From Purpureocillium takamizusanense (lineage: Eukaryota; Ascomycota; Sordariomycetes; Hypocreales; Ophiocordycipitaceae): a stretch of 64,000 bases of DNA. This document shows positions 11,819 through 22,775 of this stretch, piece by piece (within the stretch, counting starts at the first letter, position 1; each line of letters starts with the position of its first letter). The stretch is from the NCBI RefSeq assembly GCF_022605165.1, contig NC_063078.1, forward strand, positions 62,001-126,000, in the 5' to 3' direction. The translations under genes and the position numbers were made by a program. The notes beneath the pieces are model-generated. The model saw nothing but the letters and a program-made list of their open reading frames with translations, was not told the origin of the DNA and ran no database searches.

Positions 11819-13092
11819 ATGCACTTGAGCCACGTCCTCGCTTTCCTGGTGCAGGCCGCTGCGCTTGTCGCGGCTGCAGATGAGCCACCAAAGGTCAAGT
11901 GGACTCTTCACAAGAGCTGTTGTGCGTATCCCATTGCTGCTAGAGTAGCCGTCCCGCTGACACTGAACAAGACGGAGACATGGCGCTCCGTGATGCCATC
12001 CTCTTGGGAATGGAAACCACCAAGGGCCGCGCCGTGGCTGCCTCCGCCAAGGTCCTGGATACCAGCAATGAAAAGGTGCAGGCTGCCGTCAAACTTCTTC
12101 TCGGAGGCGACGGCGAGAAAGCCAGGGCCGTCAGCGGTAAGTGGTCCCTGCACGCCTCCGTGTGTCCATTCCATGTCAAGATTGCAACGCAGGGCTTACT
12201 CCCTCTAGAACAGTTCGGCCTTTATAAAGGTCTCGAGGGGCCGATAGGGGCCCCTCAGGATAAGAACGCGCTGACCGGGGCCATCTACCTCGACTCTGAT
12301 GAGTGGAAGGCCGTGGCCAAAGGCAACGACAAACACTACCTCAATTTTGTGGGTGACCTTGCCTCGCGCTGTGAACATTCGCGACTGACGCGTCATTGTG
12401 CAGGTCCTTTACTGCGCACCGGATCTTCTGGAGGAGCGGGACGAGTACGGCAATAAAATCTGGACTGACCTTGGACGCCAACGACGGTTCACCCTTGGGG
12501 GGACGCTGGTGCAGATGAAGGAAGAATCGGACAGAAATGCCTGGAGAAACCCAGAGTCCAAGATCCTGGGCCTCACGGAAACCGACAAGCCTGCTCAGCG
12601 GGACGGGAGCGGTGTCCCGGTGGGCGACTTGAAGAAGATTGCCGAGACCATCACGCTCCACCCGCTCTGGCTGCGGGAGATGAGGGACCACGCTTATGAT
12701 TTGCTGACTGCGGAGAAGCTGGCCGATATCAAGAAGCCGTCGGCTTGGCGAACGTTTCTTCAACGCCTCAAGGATGCGCAGCCTCTGGCACGGCCCATCG
12801 ACGCCCTGATGGGACTCGAGGGAACGCTCCACCATGAGGTACGCGGACCCTTCCCTGACACGCACAGTGCCTATAGTGCCATGCTGACGCGCGGCAGACT
12901 TACCACTTGACTTCATTTGGCAAGTTGATCGACACGCCCGAGGGCGCAGGTGCGTACGGCTGGGTCAACAACCAAAAGGCCAAAAACATTAAGAATCCGG
13001 ATCTGCTGGCGTATCTGGCGCTCATCATCGACCTCGTGGACAACAAGAGCTGCAAGATCAACGAGAGGGGCGAGGTAACTCCTCCATCGTAG
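11819..13092 (+). CDS. Putative secreted HEXXH metallopeptidase (M35/aspzincin-like)
   Basis: Five exons, 11819..11921, 11972..12136, 12209..12348, 12404..12838 and 12898..13092, give 345 aa. There is a signal peptide (MHLSHVLAFLVQAAALVAAADE) and a start of the mature chain typical of fungal secreted peptidases (VKWTLHKSC). The key motif is HETYH at residues 280-284, formed only after splicing because intron 4 falls exactly between the codons for E281 and T282. Downstream, GAGAYGWVNNQ and NPDLLAYLAL resemble the region after the zinc site in M35-like proteins. The classical third ligand of aspzincins, an Asp in GTxDYxYG, is not present at the aligned place, so activity is not certain. Intron 1 ends in AAG, a less common acceptor. 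The gene is convergent with the next. Confidence 0.75.
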
Positions 13093-13404
13093 CTGGAGCG
13101 CCTGCTTCAATATGTCGCCGCGCTGTGTCGGTTCGAGTCTGTCTGTTACTTGATACGAGCGTTCAATGTACGCTGTTAGATGAATAAGTCTGATCTGTGT
13201 AGTTTCCTCTCAGTTTCCCCTTGTCTGACATTGCGTGGGATAGAGGCCTTGTCAAACAACGTGCGCCATGCGGCAGACCGCGCATCAAGCAACGCCTCCA
13301 TGTAGCTCCCCAGGCGTACAGGCACCGCTCGGTTTTGCAGTGGGGACTATATGTGGTGACTGATGTGGCATTCATTCTATAATTCAAGCGCAGGAACCGC
13401 AAAG

Positions 13405-14623
13405 TCACCCAGGCTTTGGCTGCGTCCAACTCGCACCTCTCTGTTTGCACGTTGTCAGCTTGGGCGTCAAGAGTTGTTTTTGGATGGTCAGAACCAACCT
13501 TGCATCCTGTGTGCGGATTGTGCTGTCCTTCCCCAGGCGCATAGCTAGCCGGAGCGTGTTCAAGTGGGGATGGAATCTATCTCCGGTGCCTCTCTTCCAA
13601 AGCCGAACACCGGGCCTAGCCAAGCTCTCGACATAGCCGTCTTGAGGCTCGATGCCGCTGCCAAGAGGCATGCTCAGCGCGACGGACCCGACCCCGCACA
13701 GAGATTCTGTCATTTTGCCCAAGGCCTCTAGATCGAGCTGATTCGGAGCCACGAAATCGTGCTCCCCGTCGTAGCGCAGAGCCAGGCCACGGGCTGCGAT
13801 CCAGATGTTGAGGCTGCTCAGGCACTTGAACATGCCGGGCTTCAGCCAGTGAAAGTCGTAGGCGTCGTGAGCCAGGCCGCTCTTGCGGTCGGTAGCAACG
13901 GTACACGGTAGCAAGACGGAGAAATTGGCGCTCAATGACAGCTCCAGGCTCCTCGCGTGCTGGAACAGGAATCGGGGCACATTTGGCGGCGTGTACGGGG
14001 TCTTCATGGGGGCAGGCGTGTCGCAGCTGCCCACGAGCGTCGTCAAGGACGTCGTGTCGGTGAAGACGAACGTGGTAGACCCATATATAGAAGGTAGGCA
14101 CTCGGAGGAACTGTGTAGCTGGTCAGCATGTCATCAGCTTCTATCAAGACCAGCGGCTCTCTTACACAAGTTTACAGGAGAGCAGCATCGGAAAGTAGGG
14201 CGCCCGGACGCGCGGTGCATCATCGAGTCTTTTTGGCGTCTTCCAGCAGCTCGCCACCGAGGTGGTCATGGAGTGGACAGCCTCAATACCGTAGGCCAAT
14301 TCCGCACGTCGACCACACGCCCGGTGATTGATCCACGGTGACAGCAGGTCATGGCAGAGCTGGGTGTCTTCGAATTCCTCACCCAGGACGACGCCAGCCC
14401 GAGACCTCGCTTCCTCAATCTCCTCCTGCAACCCGTCTTGAACCTCGTACGGCATCGTGCAAGGCCAATGACAGAGGTGCGCTGGGTCGTCATTAGTCTC
14501 ACCGCGGTGATGTAGGATGTGCTGGCGAAGACCGTAGGAGCGCCACAGCTCGAGGTACACGAGCTGGCGGATCTCGGGAGGCAGCCTAGTGATGAAGCTG
14601 GACTGAAGCTGAGGATCTGCCAT
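13405..14623 (-). CDS. DUF7730/F-box-like fungal protein of unknown function
   Basis: Exons 14623..14166 and 14110..13405 (donor GTAAGA, acceptor CAG) give 387 aa. The N-terminus (SSFITRLPPEIRQLVYLELW) is the F-box-like LPxEIRxxIY motif of large ascomycete families often labelled DUF7730. Across the intron the protein reads LPMLLSCKLV-type then SSECLPSIYGSTTFVFTDT, the characteristic core. There is no signal peptide or membrane segment. The C-terminus is uncertain: a 58-nt intron at 13498-13441 (donor GTTGGT, branch CTGAC, acceptor CAG) would replace the last 30 residues by EVRVGRSQSLGDFAVPALEL and move the stop to 13377. I rate the two ends about equally likely. The roughly 300 bp between this gene and the metallopeptidase gene hold nothing else. 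Confidence 0.75.
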
Positions 14624-15371
14624 GGTTGGCTGGCTACCCGAGCACCGGCTACGCGTTGAAGGCTCTCGAGTCTCGAGGGCGTGGTGGACGTTCGGCGCAC
14701 GATCCATGACCCCGTGCCGCGGGGCAGCAGCTTTAATGCAGGTGTAAGCGCAAGCATGGCGATGTGGAGCCGGATTCGGCCCCCAAGAGAGCAGCAGGTC
14801 GCTTACCTGGTTCAATGCATGTCCGGCGCGATGACGATTGGAGTGAAGCAGCCGGACCTCAGTCGTCGACGGTTTTAGAACGGTCGCTGAGGCGCCTGCA
14901 GAGGTGCGCACCGCCACAAGGGCAGGCGTTGATGCAGCTTTAGTGTTGAGACAATACCGATGCCGGAAACGCGAGGCTGCGGCTGCGAAGTTGAACTGCG
15001 TACTGTGCTCGACTGGCTAGGAGGCGAGGCGGAGCTTCAATCTGTTCAATCGAAATGATATTGCCATGCTGAATTTTCGACCTGGCGGATGTAAAAGGAA
15101 GCATTTGTGCGTGCGTGAAGGCAGGGCATGAGGAGCAGGTGATTGAGGAGAGGCAACAACGACCGACATGATGAGGTGAGCTTTCGCGTTCCCAAAACGG
15201 CAAGTGTCCTCGACGTCGCAACTGGCCGCTCCCGCAAGCACGGGCCACCTCCTCGCCTCCATTCCCCCAACTCCCAAATTCCCACAGCTTCACCAGCGCC
15301 ATTTCGCCTCCTCCGTGTCTCGTCGCTCCCGCCGCTCCCGCCGTCCACACCAGCCCTCAGCACCCGCAGCA
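14624..15371. other. Divergent promoter region
   Basis: It lies between the DUF7730-like gene and the Asterix gene. A C/T-rich block (about 15240-15360) directly precedes the Asterix start codon. No gene supported. Confidence 0.55.
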
Positions 15372-16070
15372 ATGGCGCCGCAAAGCAAGGACATGCGCCG
15401 GCCCGACCTGAGTGAGTCCTCCGCCCCGCGCCCGCCCGCCCGACGGAGGGTTGCGGCGCCGATGAAGACCCGCCCCTCTCCTCGACCTCCGCCTCTGGGT
15501 GTCGTCGGCTGACCTCAAAACATAGTCGTCCCGTATCAGGAGCCCGCCGCCGCGGGCGACAAGCCCGAATTTGCCTCGACACTGGCTTCGACCATGCCCA
15601 TGGCGGCCATGTTTACGCGCAACAAGTTTGTGGGCTGGTGCGTTCCCTCTGTGACCCCGAGGCATCCCCTTTCTGGATGCGGACACTGGAGCCGTCTCGA
15701 TCGCGCTACGACACGTCGCATAATCACACAATAGCCGTCGCGAGGATGCGGGTCTTACCAACGTGTTTTGCTAACGGGTCTCACTCTTCAGGGCCGCCGT
15801 CGTCTTTTCCATCCAAAGCTTCCTGGGCGAGAGCGACGACTCCAAGAAGGGCTCGAGCACGCCCGGCTACTTTTCCATTCTCATGTCCGGTACGTTGCCT
15901 CGATATCGAAGCCGCTGGCGCATTCGGCGTCGGCCATGCAGGCGAGCGCGGTGCTGACATCCAAAACAGTCATGGCTCTGGCCGTCACCTACCTGCCGCT
16001 GTTCCTGCCCCCGAGACCTGGCATGGCCGGCTCGGCCCCCGAGGCCCCCGCCCCCGTCCCGCCGCAATAA
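15372..16070 (+). CDS. Asterix (UPF0139/WDR83OS) family ER membrane protein
   Basis: Four exons, 15372..15411, 15526..15637, 15792..15889 and 15970..16070, give 116 aa. The spliced protein contains MRRPDLIVPYQEP, then TMPMAAMFTRNKFVGWAAVVFSIQSFLGE, then TPGYFSILMSVMALAVTYLPLFLPP. This order (a short polar start, the PMAAMFxRNK motif, two or three hydrophobic segments, a Pro-rich end) is diagnostic of Asterix, the small ER membrane subunit that works with CCDC47 in the PAT chaperone complex during insertion of multi-pass membrane proteins. The length fits the family. The C-terminal tail is rich in Pro and Ala. Confidence 0.93.
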
Positions 16071-17066
16071 GAGCTGGACATATGACGTCGAGGATACCGA
16101 CAGGGCGTGTCGTGGCTTTGGTTGGAGTGTGCGAGACTAGTGACGGCCTGCGAGTGCCGACGGACGGGACCTGTACTATCACGGTGTATGATGGCAGCGA
16201 GTACATCAAGGACTCAACATGGGGTGGACGCTTTATGGATAGTATCCAAACTGAACAGTATTATGTCAGCCTAAGCAGTCGCATTTAAAATCTGGGCGCA
16301 TGAATTGCACAGCCGGTGGTACGACTGATTGATGGAGAGCATCCTCTCGGATGGCTAGCTGTAGTCGGGTCCACCACCACCACCGCGAGCATCCGGCCGA
16401 GGGCACGCTCTCGCGGCTCGTCTCGTTCGCGCGTCTGGCAGCTGCAGTGCTAATAAATGTGCGCGCAGCGTCGCATCCGACTCGAGGTGCCACTTGTTGA
16501 CGGCCGTCGTCGCCCCACCGCAGCGCTTGGGTCGCTCGTTCGCAGGCTCCATCGTCGCAGCTGCGCCTATGGTTCGCCAATCCCGATGCTCGCCGCATCC
16601 TGAAACCACCCAAGGTTGGCGCGTCCCCGGCACCCAAACCCCACTGCGACGCACCGAGTTTGAAGGGACGTGCCACCCACCACCCACCACGACCCGTCCC
16701 CGTTTGCCCTCGTTCTTCGTGGTGGCCTCCTGTCGGTCTCTATGTTGTCGTCTGTTGCGTTTTCGCCTCTTCCTTTCTTCATCATCATCCTCTCCGTGTG
16801 TAGTATTCGATCTCGGCTTCGCAGATAAACTGTTCCTTTTCTGCACACAGTCGCACGAGACCACGTCGCTCGCATTATCAGTGAACCAACACCGCCGCCG
16901 TGTAAGCCGCCAGACGACGAGTGTACATATCCGCCCGTGCGTGTCCGCCGCCTGCCACCACAGCACGTTGTCGACAGGAGACAACACCGAAGAGCAGCAC
17001 GAGCCCGGGCGGAAGAAACACAAACACGCAAAAAATCAATTCAAGGAGCGCCCAGCACGCACAGCC
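16071..17066. other. Intergenic, upstream region of the mini-protein gene
   Basis: No supported gene. The + strand from about 16680 to 16830 is pyrimidine-rich with a CATCAT run, probably promoter or leader of the following small gene. Confidence 0.5.
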
Positions 17067-17343
17067 ATGAAGTCGCCCTTTGCGCTCGCCGCCGCCGCCG
17101 CCGTGCTGGCCGCCTCGCTGGCCAGCGCGGGCATCGTCATCACGCCCATCTTCAGCGACCAGGTCGTGGGAAAGTCGTCTGGGGACTGCTTCTTTGGCGT
17201 CGTCACGCCACAGGGCTGCGGGTGCGTTCCCTCCCCGGTCTCTCGCTCCCTCACTTTCTATGTGTCTTTTTTTTCTTTCGTTACTCTTGTGTGAATTGCC
17301 TGTGCTGACGTAGTGGGATGCCGCCAGACCGAAACGAGGCTGA
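17067..17343 (+). CDS. Secreted mini-protein, 56 aa, conserved-looking CFFGVVTPQGC core
   Basis: Exons 17067..17221 and 17328..17343 (donor GTGCGT, 106-nt intron, acceptor CAG) give 56 aa. A clear signal peptide (MKSPFALAAAAAVLAASLASA) is followed by about 35 residues: GIVITPIFSDQVVGKSS, then GDCFFGVVTPQGCGPKRG and the stop. Two Cys frame a ten-residue FFGVVTPQG-type loop. I chose the acceptor at 17327 because the earlier TAG at 17313 lies only three bases after the CTGAC branch site, and because the result ends shortly after the second Cys. Using the earlier TAG would give an Arg-rich tail of about 37 residues ending at 17427. I recall short ascomycete secreted proteins with this core but know no function. 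Confidence 0.7.
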
Positions 17344-18727
17344 TAGAGGAGCGAGGCCACGGGGATTGCGCACAAGAGAACGGCCTCGACGCAACGTGGT
17401 TCAGCAGACGCTAGAGAGAGCATCATGATTCTACGGTTTTGCGACGGGTGCGTTGCATCAGGGACACGGCGTTATGGCCAGCGTTGAGCGCTGCGGATAC
17501 CCTCATCGGCAGCATACACATTCTACGCTGCGAAAAGAGCCATACGAGGCTCACACTTACACGACACTTGCATCACAATTTAATAGCATTAGTTTCAAAT
17601 ATATGACCTTTCCATCCCTCGCAACGGGCGCAGCAATGTACATGCGACGATCTCGACTCGTCGTTATTGTCGTTGAGGTATAAAGACCCGATGCCCGTCG
17701 TCCCCTCCCCTTGACTTGATGACGCTATGTGCGCAAATAGACCACAGGCTGACATGCCCACCCGGCCGCGAAATCACATACCTGCATAGCTGGCCACCCC
17801 ATACGGTGCCTTGATCCCCGTGCTGCATGTCTGGGCTCCGGACGTCCCCTCCCCCCATCAGCCATCCGAAACCGCGGCTCTGTTTCTGCCGTCTCAGACC
17901 TGTTCACGTGCTGCTCTGCAACCTGGCAGTCGTCACCAAAGCCACGTCAAAATGCCTCTGGCAGTTCGCTCGCCGCGGTTCCTGCATGTTACGGCCTGTC
18001 AATAAGTCAGATCTTGACTGGGCCGGTTGAGGTGTCACTGCACACGATTGCGACGGCAAGCTAGTAGCCTCGACAGTCTAGATACCGCAACACCTCGTTC
18101 CACGATCTATAAGCCACACTTGATACAACGCTCTACATGGGGCGCTGAGCCCCTCCTTAGCACTGTAGCCAGTCCGCCGTCACTTACGCATGCACATGCT
18201 TCGGATCCAAGCCCGCGCTCGCACACTCCATCCGTAGAGGCCTGCACTGCGACATCACACGTCGCGCAGTGGTCAGCGGCACATGTCTCTGACTCCACAT
18301 CCGTCAACCAGGCAGTCAGCATTTATGCCAATATAACTATCCACACGTATTAAAGCAAAAGTCAGCATAATTCATTCGGCAGCCGCCCGGCCGGCCTCTT
18401 GGGCGGTTGGTCAGAGAGCTCCGATACACAAGTTGAAAATTGGTCCTCGCAGTCGGCGCCGCTGATGCCGCCCAAGGCTCGAGAGCTGACGGCGTCAACA
18501 CAGCCGCTGCGCTAGAGGTCGCAGGCTCGCTGTACGACCTCGGCACGCTTGTTCGGAAGTGCTGGCTTGCCGTCAATGACGAGCGCGTCGTCCAGGTCTC
18601 TCGGGGCCCGAGAACCCGCACGGCTGTTCGCCTCCTCGCCCCGGCCCGCGGCGCCCCCTCGGTCTCCGGTGCGGCCACTACTGCCCCTGCCGTCGGCCCC
18701 CGCCTAGATGCCATTATTAGCTTTCGT
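17344..18727. other. Intergenic between convergent genes
   Basis: About 1.4 kb between the mini-protein gene and the end of the repeat-protein gene. AT content is higher around 17560-17680. No gene supported. Confidence 0.5.
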
Positions 18728-20169
18728 TCATCTTCGTGACAGTACGCCGGTTTTAGACCCACCGTTGCCTCCCGCCTGGCCTTGCCGGCCCTGCTGGCCC
18801 TGCTGGCCCTGCTGGCCTTGTTGGCCTTGTTGACCGCCCTGGCCCTGACGTCCTTGCTGGCCCTGTTGACCTTGTTGACCTTGTTGACCCTGGCCGCCCT
18901 GACCTTGACGCCCTTGCTGGCCCTGTTGACCTTGCTGGCCCTGGCCTCCCTGGCCCTGACGCCCTTGCTGGCCCTGTTGACCTTGCTGGCCCTGGCCTCC
19001 CTGGCCCTGACGCCCTTGCTGGCCCTGTTGACCTTGCTGGCCCTGACCGCCTTGGCCCTGGCGCCCTTGTTGACCCTGTTGACCGTTCTGGCCGCGTTGA
19101 CCGCCGCCACCCTGCTGCTGGTTGTTGTTACCGCCTCGCTGTCCGCCCTGGTTGTTGTTGCCACCGTTATTGCCACCATTGTTGCCACCATTGTTGCCGC
19201 CGCCTCTGCCGCCGCCGCCCACGGTGAAGCGGACGCAGTCATCCTGAGCTCCGCGCTGGGCGACGGGCATCAGGACGGGCTGGTGGTTGGAGGCCGACGA
19301 CATGCTGCAGAGGCGGTAGTTGCCGGCGGGCAGGCCACCCGCGACGTCGGCGGCCAAGAGTCCGTTGCCGTTGCCGTCGTCGTTGATGCCTTTGAAGAAG
19401 GCGAACTGAGTGGGGTCCAGGGGCTTCTGCGGGTTGAGGGTCCTGCCAGTGTCCTGAACGGTGACGTGCGTGTGACCGATGATCTGGCCATTGCCATTGA
19501 GGTCCTGCGGCGCAGCGTAGTACGTCGAAGTCGCGTTGGTAAAGGAGCCGCTCTGCAGGTTGGAAATCTGGACCTGGATCTTAAAGTCCTTATTGGCCGG
19601 GAGGTTGTCTCCGTTCTTGGGGTTGACAAAGACGGACGAAACCATCCTGTTGATCCCGGGGATCCTTCCCATGGCTGAAGTAGATTGTCAGTGGGTAAGC
19701 ACAAGAACCCGAGATTGCACGAGACGTACGAATGCCGTTGCAAGAGCCGGCCTTGATCTGCAGGCCGTTGGTGGTCTTGCCCTTGCCCTGGCAGAAGTTG
19801 ATGAAGTTGTTGTTGTCGCTGCCCTTGTTAGAATCTGTCCCGTATCGAGTGTCTTTGTTAAACCTACGTTGCAGAAGCAGCCTGGGCATCAGCGCCGGGA
19901 TTGTTGCCGTCGTCCGCCGAGGCGTCTTGGACCAGGTTGGCGCTCAGGGTGCGGCCGCCGCCTCCGCCACCACCACCGCCGTTCCGATTGCCGCCGCCGC
20001 CTCCCTGGCCGCCGTTCCTGCCACCTCCTTGCTGGCCGCCGTTTCGACCGCCTCGGTTGTTCTGGCGACGGCTCAGGGTGTTGGCGAAGAGAGAGCGGTG
20101 AGGGCCGTCGGTGGCTTCGGCAACGGCGGTTATGCCCACGAGGGCGACGAGAATGGTCTTGATATGCAT
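18728..20169 (-). CDS. Secreted Gly/Gln-repeat protein with conserved fungal core domain
   Basis: Exons 20169..19868, 19818..19730 and 19674..18728 give 445 aa. A signal peptide (MHIKTILVALVGITAVAEA) is followed by a Gly/Asn/Arg-rich segment, then a conserved domain at about residues 100-290 (FINFCQGKGKTTNGLQIKAGSCNG, NATSTYYAAPQDLNGNGQIIGHTHV, SSASNHQPVLMPVAQRGAQDDC). Homologous ascomycete proteins are often misnamed ribosomal protein S17. The GHTHVTVQD and SMSSASNHQPV motifs identify this family, whose role is unknown. The C-terminal 120 residues are a Gly/Gln/Arg repeat resembling QGQQGQQGRQGQGG, partly collagen-like but with broken Gly-X-Y register, encoded by a 51-bp minisatellite. The domain itself would be extracellular. 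Confidence 0.88.
18780..19090 (-). repeat. Coding minisatellite, 51-bp unit
   Basis: The motif GACGCCCTTG (or GCGCCCTTG) recurs at 18907, 18958, 19009 and 19060, exactly 51 bp apart, with more diverged copies on the low-coordinate side. It encodes a 17-residue Gly/Gln/Arg unit in the C-terminus of the overlapping gene. Because 51 is a multiple of three, copy-number changes would keep the frame. Confidence 0.9.
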
Positions 20170-22743
20170 ATTGGCTGCTTTTTTTGCGGGCTCGTATGTG
20201 CGACGATGTTCGGGTGGTGTCAAAGAGCTTTGTGTTACTTTGGTTCCAGACCAGTTGAAGTAAAATGTCTCTATGTGCAAGCAGACCTGAAGCCGGCCAG
20301 GTGGAAGCGGCCTCGAAAAGGAGAGTCGGTACGTGAGCAAGGAACGAATGTACTGTACAAGGCACACAACCAGCGCGGCGAAGAAGCGAACGGACGACAG
20401 CTGGTGGACGTCCAAGGAGCGAGCACGTTTGAAGAAGGGGAAAGGAAACGAGGCGAGGACGGGACACAAAGGCTCGAGGAGGCGACGGTCCAAAATACTC
20501 GGCGAGATGCCAAGACCACGGTTATAACTGAACAGGGCCGATGGGACACATCGGAAACCCGGCAAAGGCGCGTCCTGCCTGGGGCGACAAGGTGGTTGCT
20601 CGCCTCCTCTGGCGCCGTCCGGCAAAATCGATTGCAAAAAAAGTCCATGACATCTGGCGAGTCGATCAAACCGGGGCGTGAAAAGGCGGCCCCTACGTGT
20701 ATGCGAGGGCACGCAAAGGCTGCCTCCTTGTGGCGGGGGGTTGCGGTCCCGGGTGGTGATGCCTCAAACCTCGGGGGTACCAGATGGCAGGCCCCGCAAC
20801 CCACGTCGGCCGCCGGCGTCACCGGCCGAAACCTGGCGCGCCAGGATACATGGCATCGTCTGCCAGCGTCAGTCGAGTGCGGCGGCGGGCGGTATGGAAG
20901 CGTGCGGGGAAATTGAGTTGCGGGCACCGAGCTGCTTCGTCTTCGTCTCTCGTCAACAGACCCCACCGTTGTGGCCGTGCGTGTCCGTCGTGAAAAAGGG
21001 TTGCGAGCCGCACACGGGTCCCGCTGAGGTGTGGACACACGAATCGGGATGCCCCAAGAGGGTACAGAGCGAGCGAGGCGTGAGCTTCAGAGGCGACGCT
21101 GCAGAGGCGACCAAGAGCCAACAACCAAGGTCGGCGTCTGAAGTCGCAAGATTGAAGCGGTTTCTGTCTCGGGCCTGTCGCGGGCCCCTGCTGCAAGACC
21201 CCTGGAGCTCTCCAAGGTCCCCACCTGCTGCCCTACGAATTCTCCACGGGAGGGCTACCCTGACCAATGGGATCGCGCGAGACACTGGGCAGGCGCGGGG
21301 GGGTGGCAGCTGCCAGGCAGTCGGCGTTTCGGTGAGCCGCGCCCAGGCGTCTGCCCCGCCGGGCTCTGCGACCTCGGATGAACTTACTGCTGTGCAGCAC
21401 CAGATGGCATTGACACACGACCAGAGAACAGCTCATCTCCTGTCTATGCCGCACGCCCCTCCTCATCGCGCCTTCGTGCATCTGCAACGCTTGCCCGGGC
21501 CTGCGTGCCGACCGCTTCCAGGCCGCATCGTTGCCCTCTTCGTGGTGGCGGCGCCTCACCAAACCCGGGGACCGCGCCGTCGCCGCATAGCCGGACGTAC
21601 CGCAGCGAAGGATGGCCAGCTCGTCTGATGTGGCCTGAAGACGGAACACGCAGGATCTGGTCCTGAATAAAGTCAGCCCTGGGTCTCCTGGACCGCGCGC
21701 TGTCGAGATCTGTTGACGCTACTCGCAGTGAAGTCCCTCGTGCTCGAACCGTGCCAGCCCATCGTGGAAACCCGAAACGCATGGCCACCGAGCCCGGCAC
21801 CCTGTTCCGCGATCTCTTCCGCGCGATATCGCCTCCGGCGTGTAAGTCTCCACGCAGAAGGTTTGGGCCGGTGGGCGTACGCGCCCGTCTGACTTGGGAT
21901 GGTCGCCAGCACAAACAACTACTCCTTCATCGACACCCCTCGGACATGCGGTGGCTCAGCATGCACCTCCTACGACGTCATTAGCTTTCGGATCCGATCC
22001 AGCGAGTAATCAAGTCTCTGTTCATCAAGCAGTTTTAGCCAGCGCGCGGAGAACCATGGTGTTTGCAATTGGAACCCTGCAATACCAGGGCAAGCAAGCG
22101 ATGCGGCGGCCGCACCGATCACGACGTGAGGCTCGGGGCGTCGTAAATTGCCGCCGCTCACGGCGCAGAGCATCACTGACAGCTGCAGTTCATTTCGCGA
22201 CTGGTGGCTGGTTCCCGCGCATGTGCGCTGGGGTTCGGCGCGCAAGGCTCAATGCTCATAAAATGCTCAACTGCAACCGTTGGGCTATTCCATATTCACG
22301 CGTGGTTGGACGGTGCACTCAGAAGATCCGGCTGATCAAACTCGCAACTCTGTGTTCCGAGAGAGTCCGCCCTCCATCGCGTCAGGGGCAGTCCTGCGAC
22401 ACACGCGATTCCTGCGAGACCCTTGTGGCAGCTGCGGCCATCCCAACGACGCCAGCGCCAGAAAAATTTTCGTCCCGTTTCTCTCGCGGCCTCCCTGCCT
22501 GTTCTCTCGAGTCACGACGTCGGCCGACGAGGTTGCCGGCGCCCATTACTTAGCCAAGTTGATGCGCCTCACGTCCGGCCTCTCCTACGCTAGAGTGGCG
22601 CAACACTGATCGGACGGGTCGTAAATGTTTTGCATTGGTCCATGTGTTCTGCCGGCTATGGCGCAAGTCGCCGTGTGATCTCCGCGCCTTGCAGAGCTCT
22701 TTGTTGGGTGACTGTGCGACTGGCGGCGTGATCTCCGCGCCTC
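20170..22743. other. Long intergenic region (2.6 kb)
   Basis: It contains the upstream region of the repeat-protein gene on one side and the 3' flank of the nuclease gene on the other. Long open frames of up to 316 codons exist but have no start context, motif or splice pattern. The only structure noted is the duplicated segment at 22675-22723. Confidence 0.5.
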
Positions 22744-22775
22744 CTACAGCTCTTCGTTGGGCAGCTGCGCGACTC
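22675..22775. repeat. Imperfect direct repeat of the nuclease gene 3' end
   Basis: Copies at 22675-22723 and 22728-22775 start with the same 15 bases (GTGATCTCCGCGCCT) and stay alignable to GCGAC near their ends. The second copy covers the stop codon and last nine or ten codons of the S1/P1 nuclease gene; the first lies in its 3' flank. Spacing between copy starts is 53 bp. Confidence 0.8.

Noticed and set aside
13128..13141. GGTTCGAGTC resembling a tRNA B box
   Set aside because: No matching A box or foldable acceptor stem upstream; it lies just after the metallopeptidase stop codon.
20678..21628. 316-codon frame on the + strand
   Set aside because: Several overlapping long frames occur in the same DNA on both strands, with no conserved motif.
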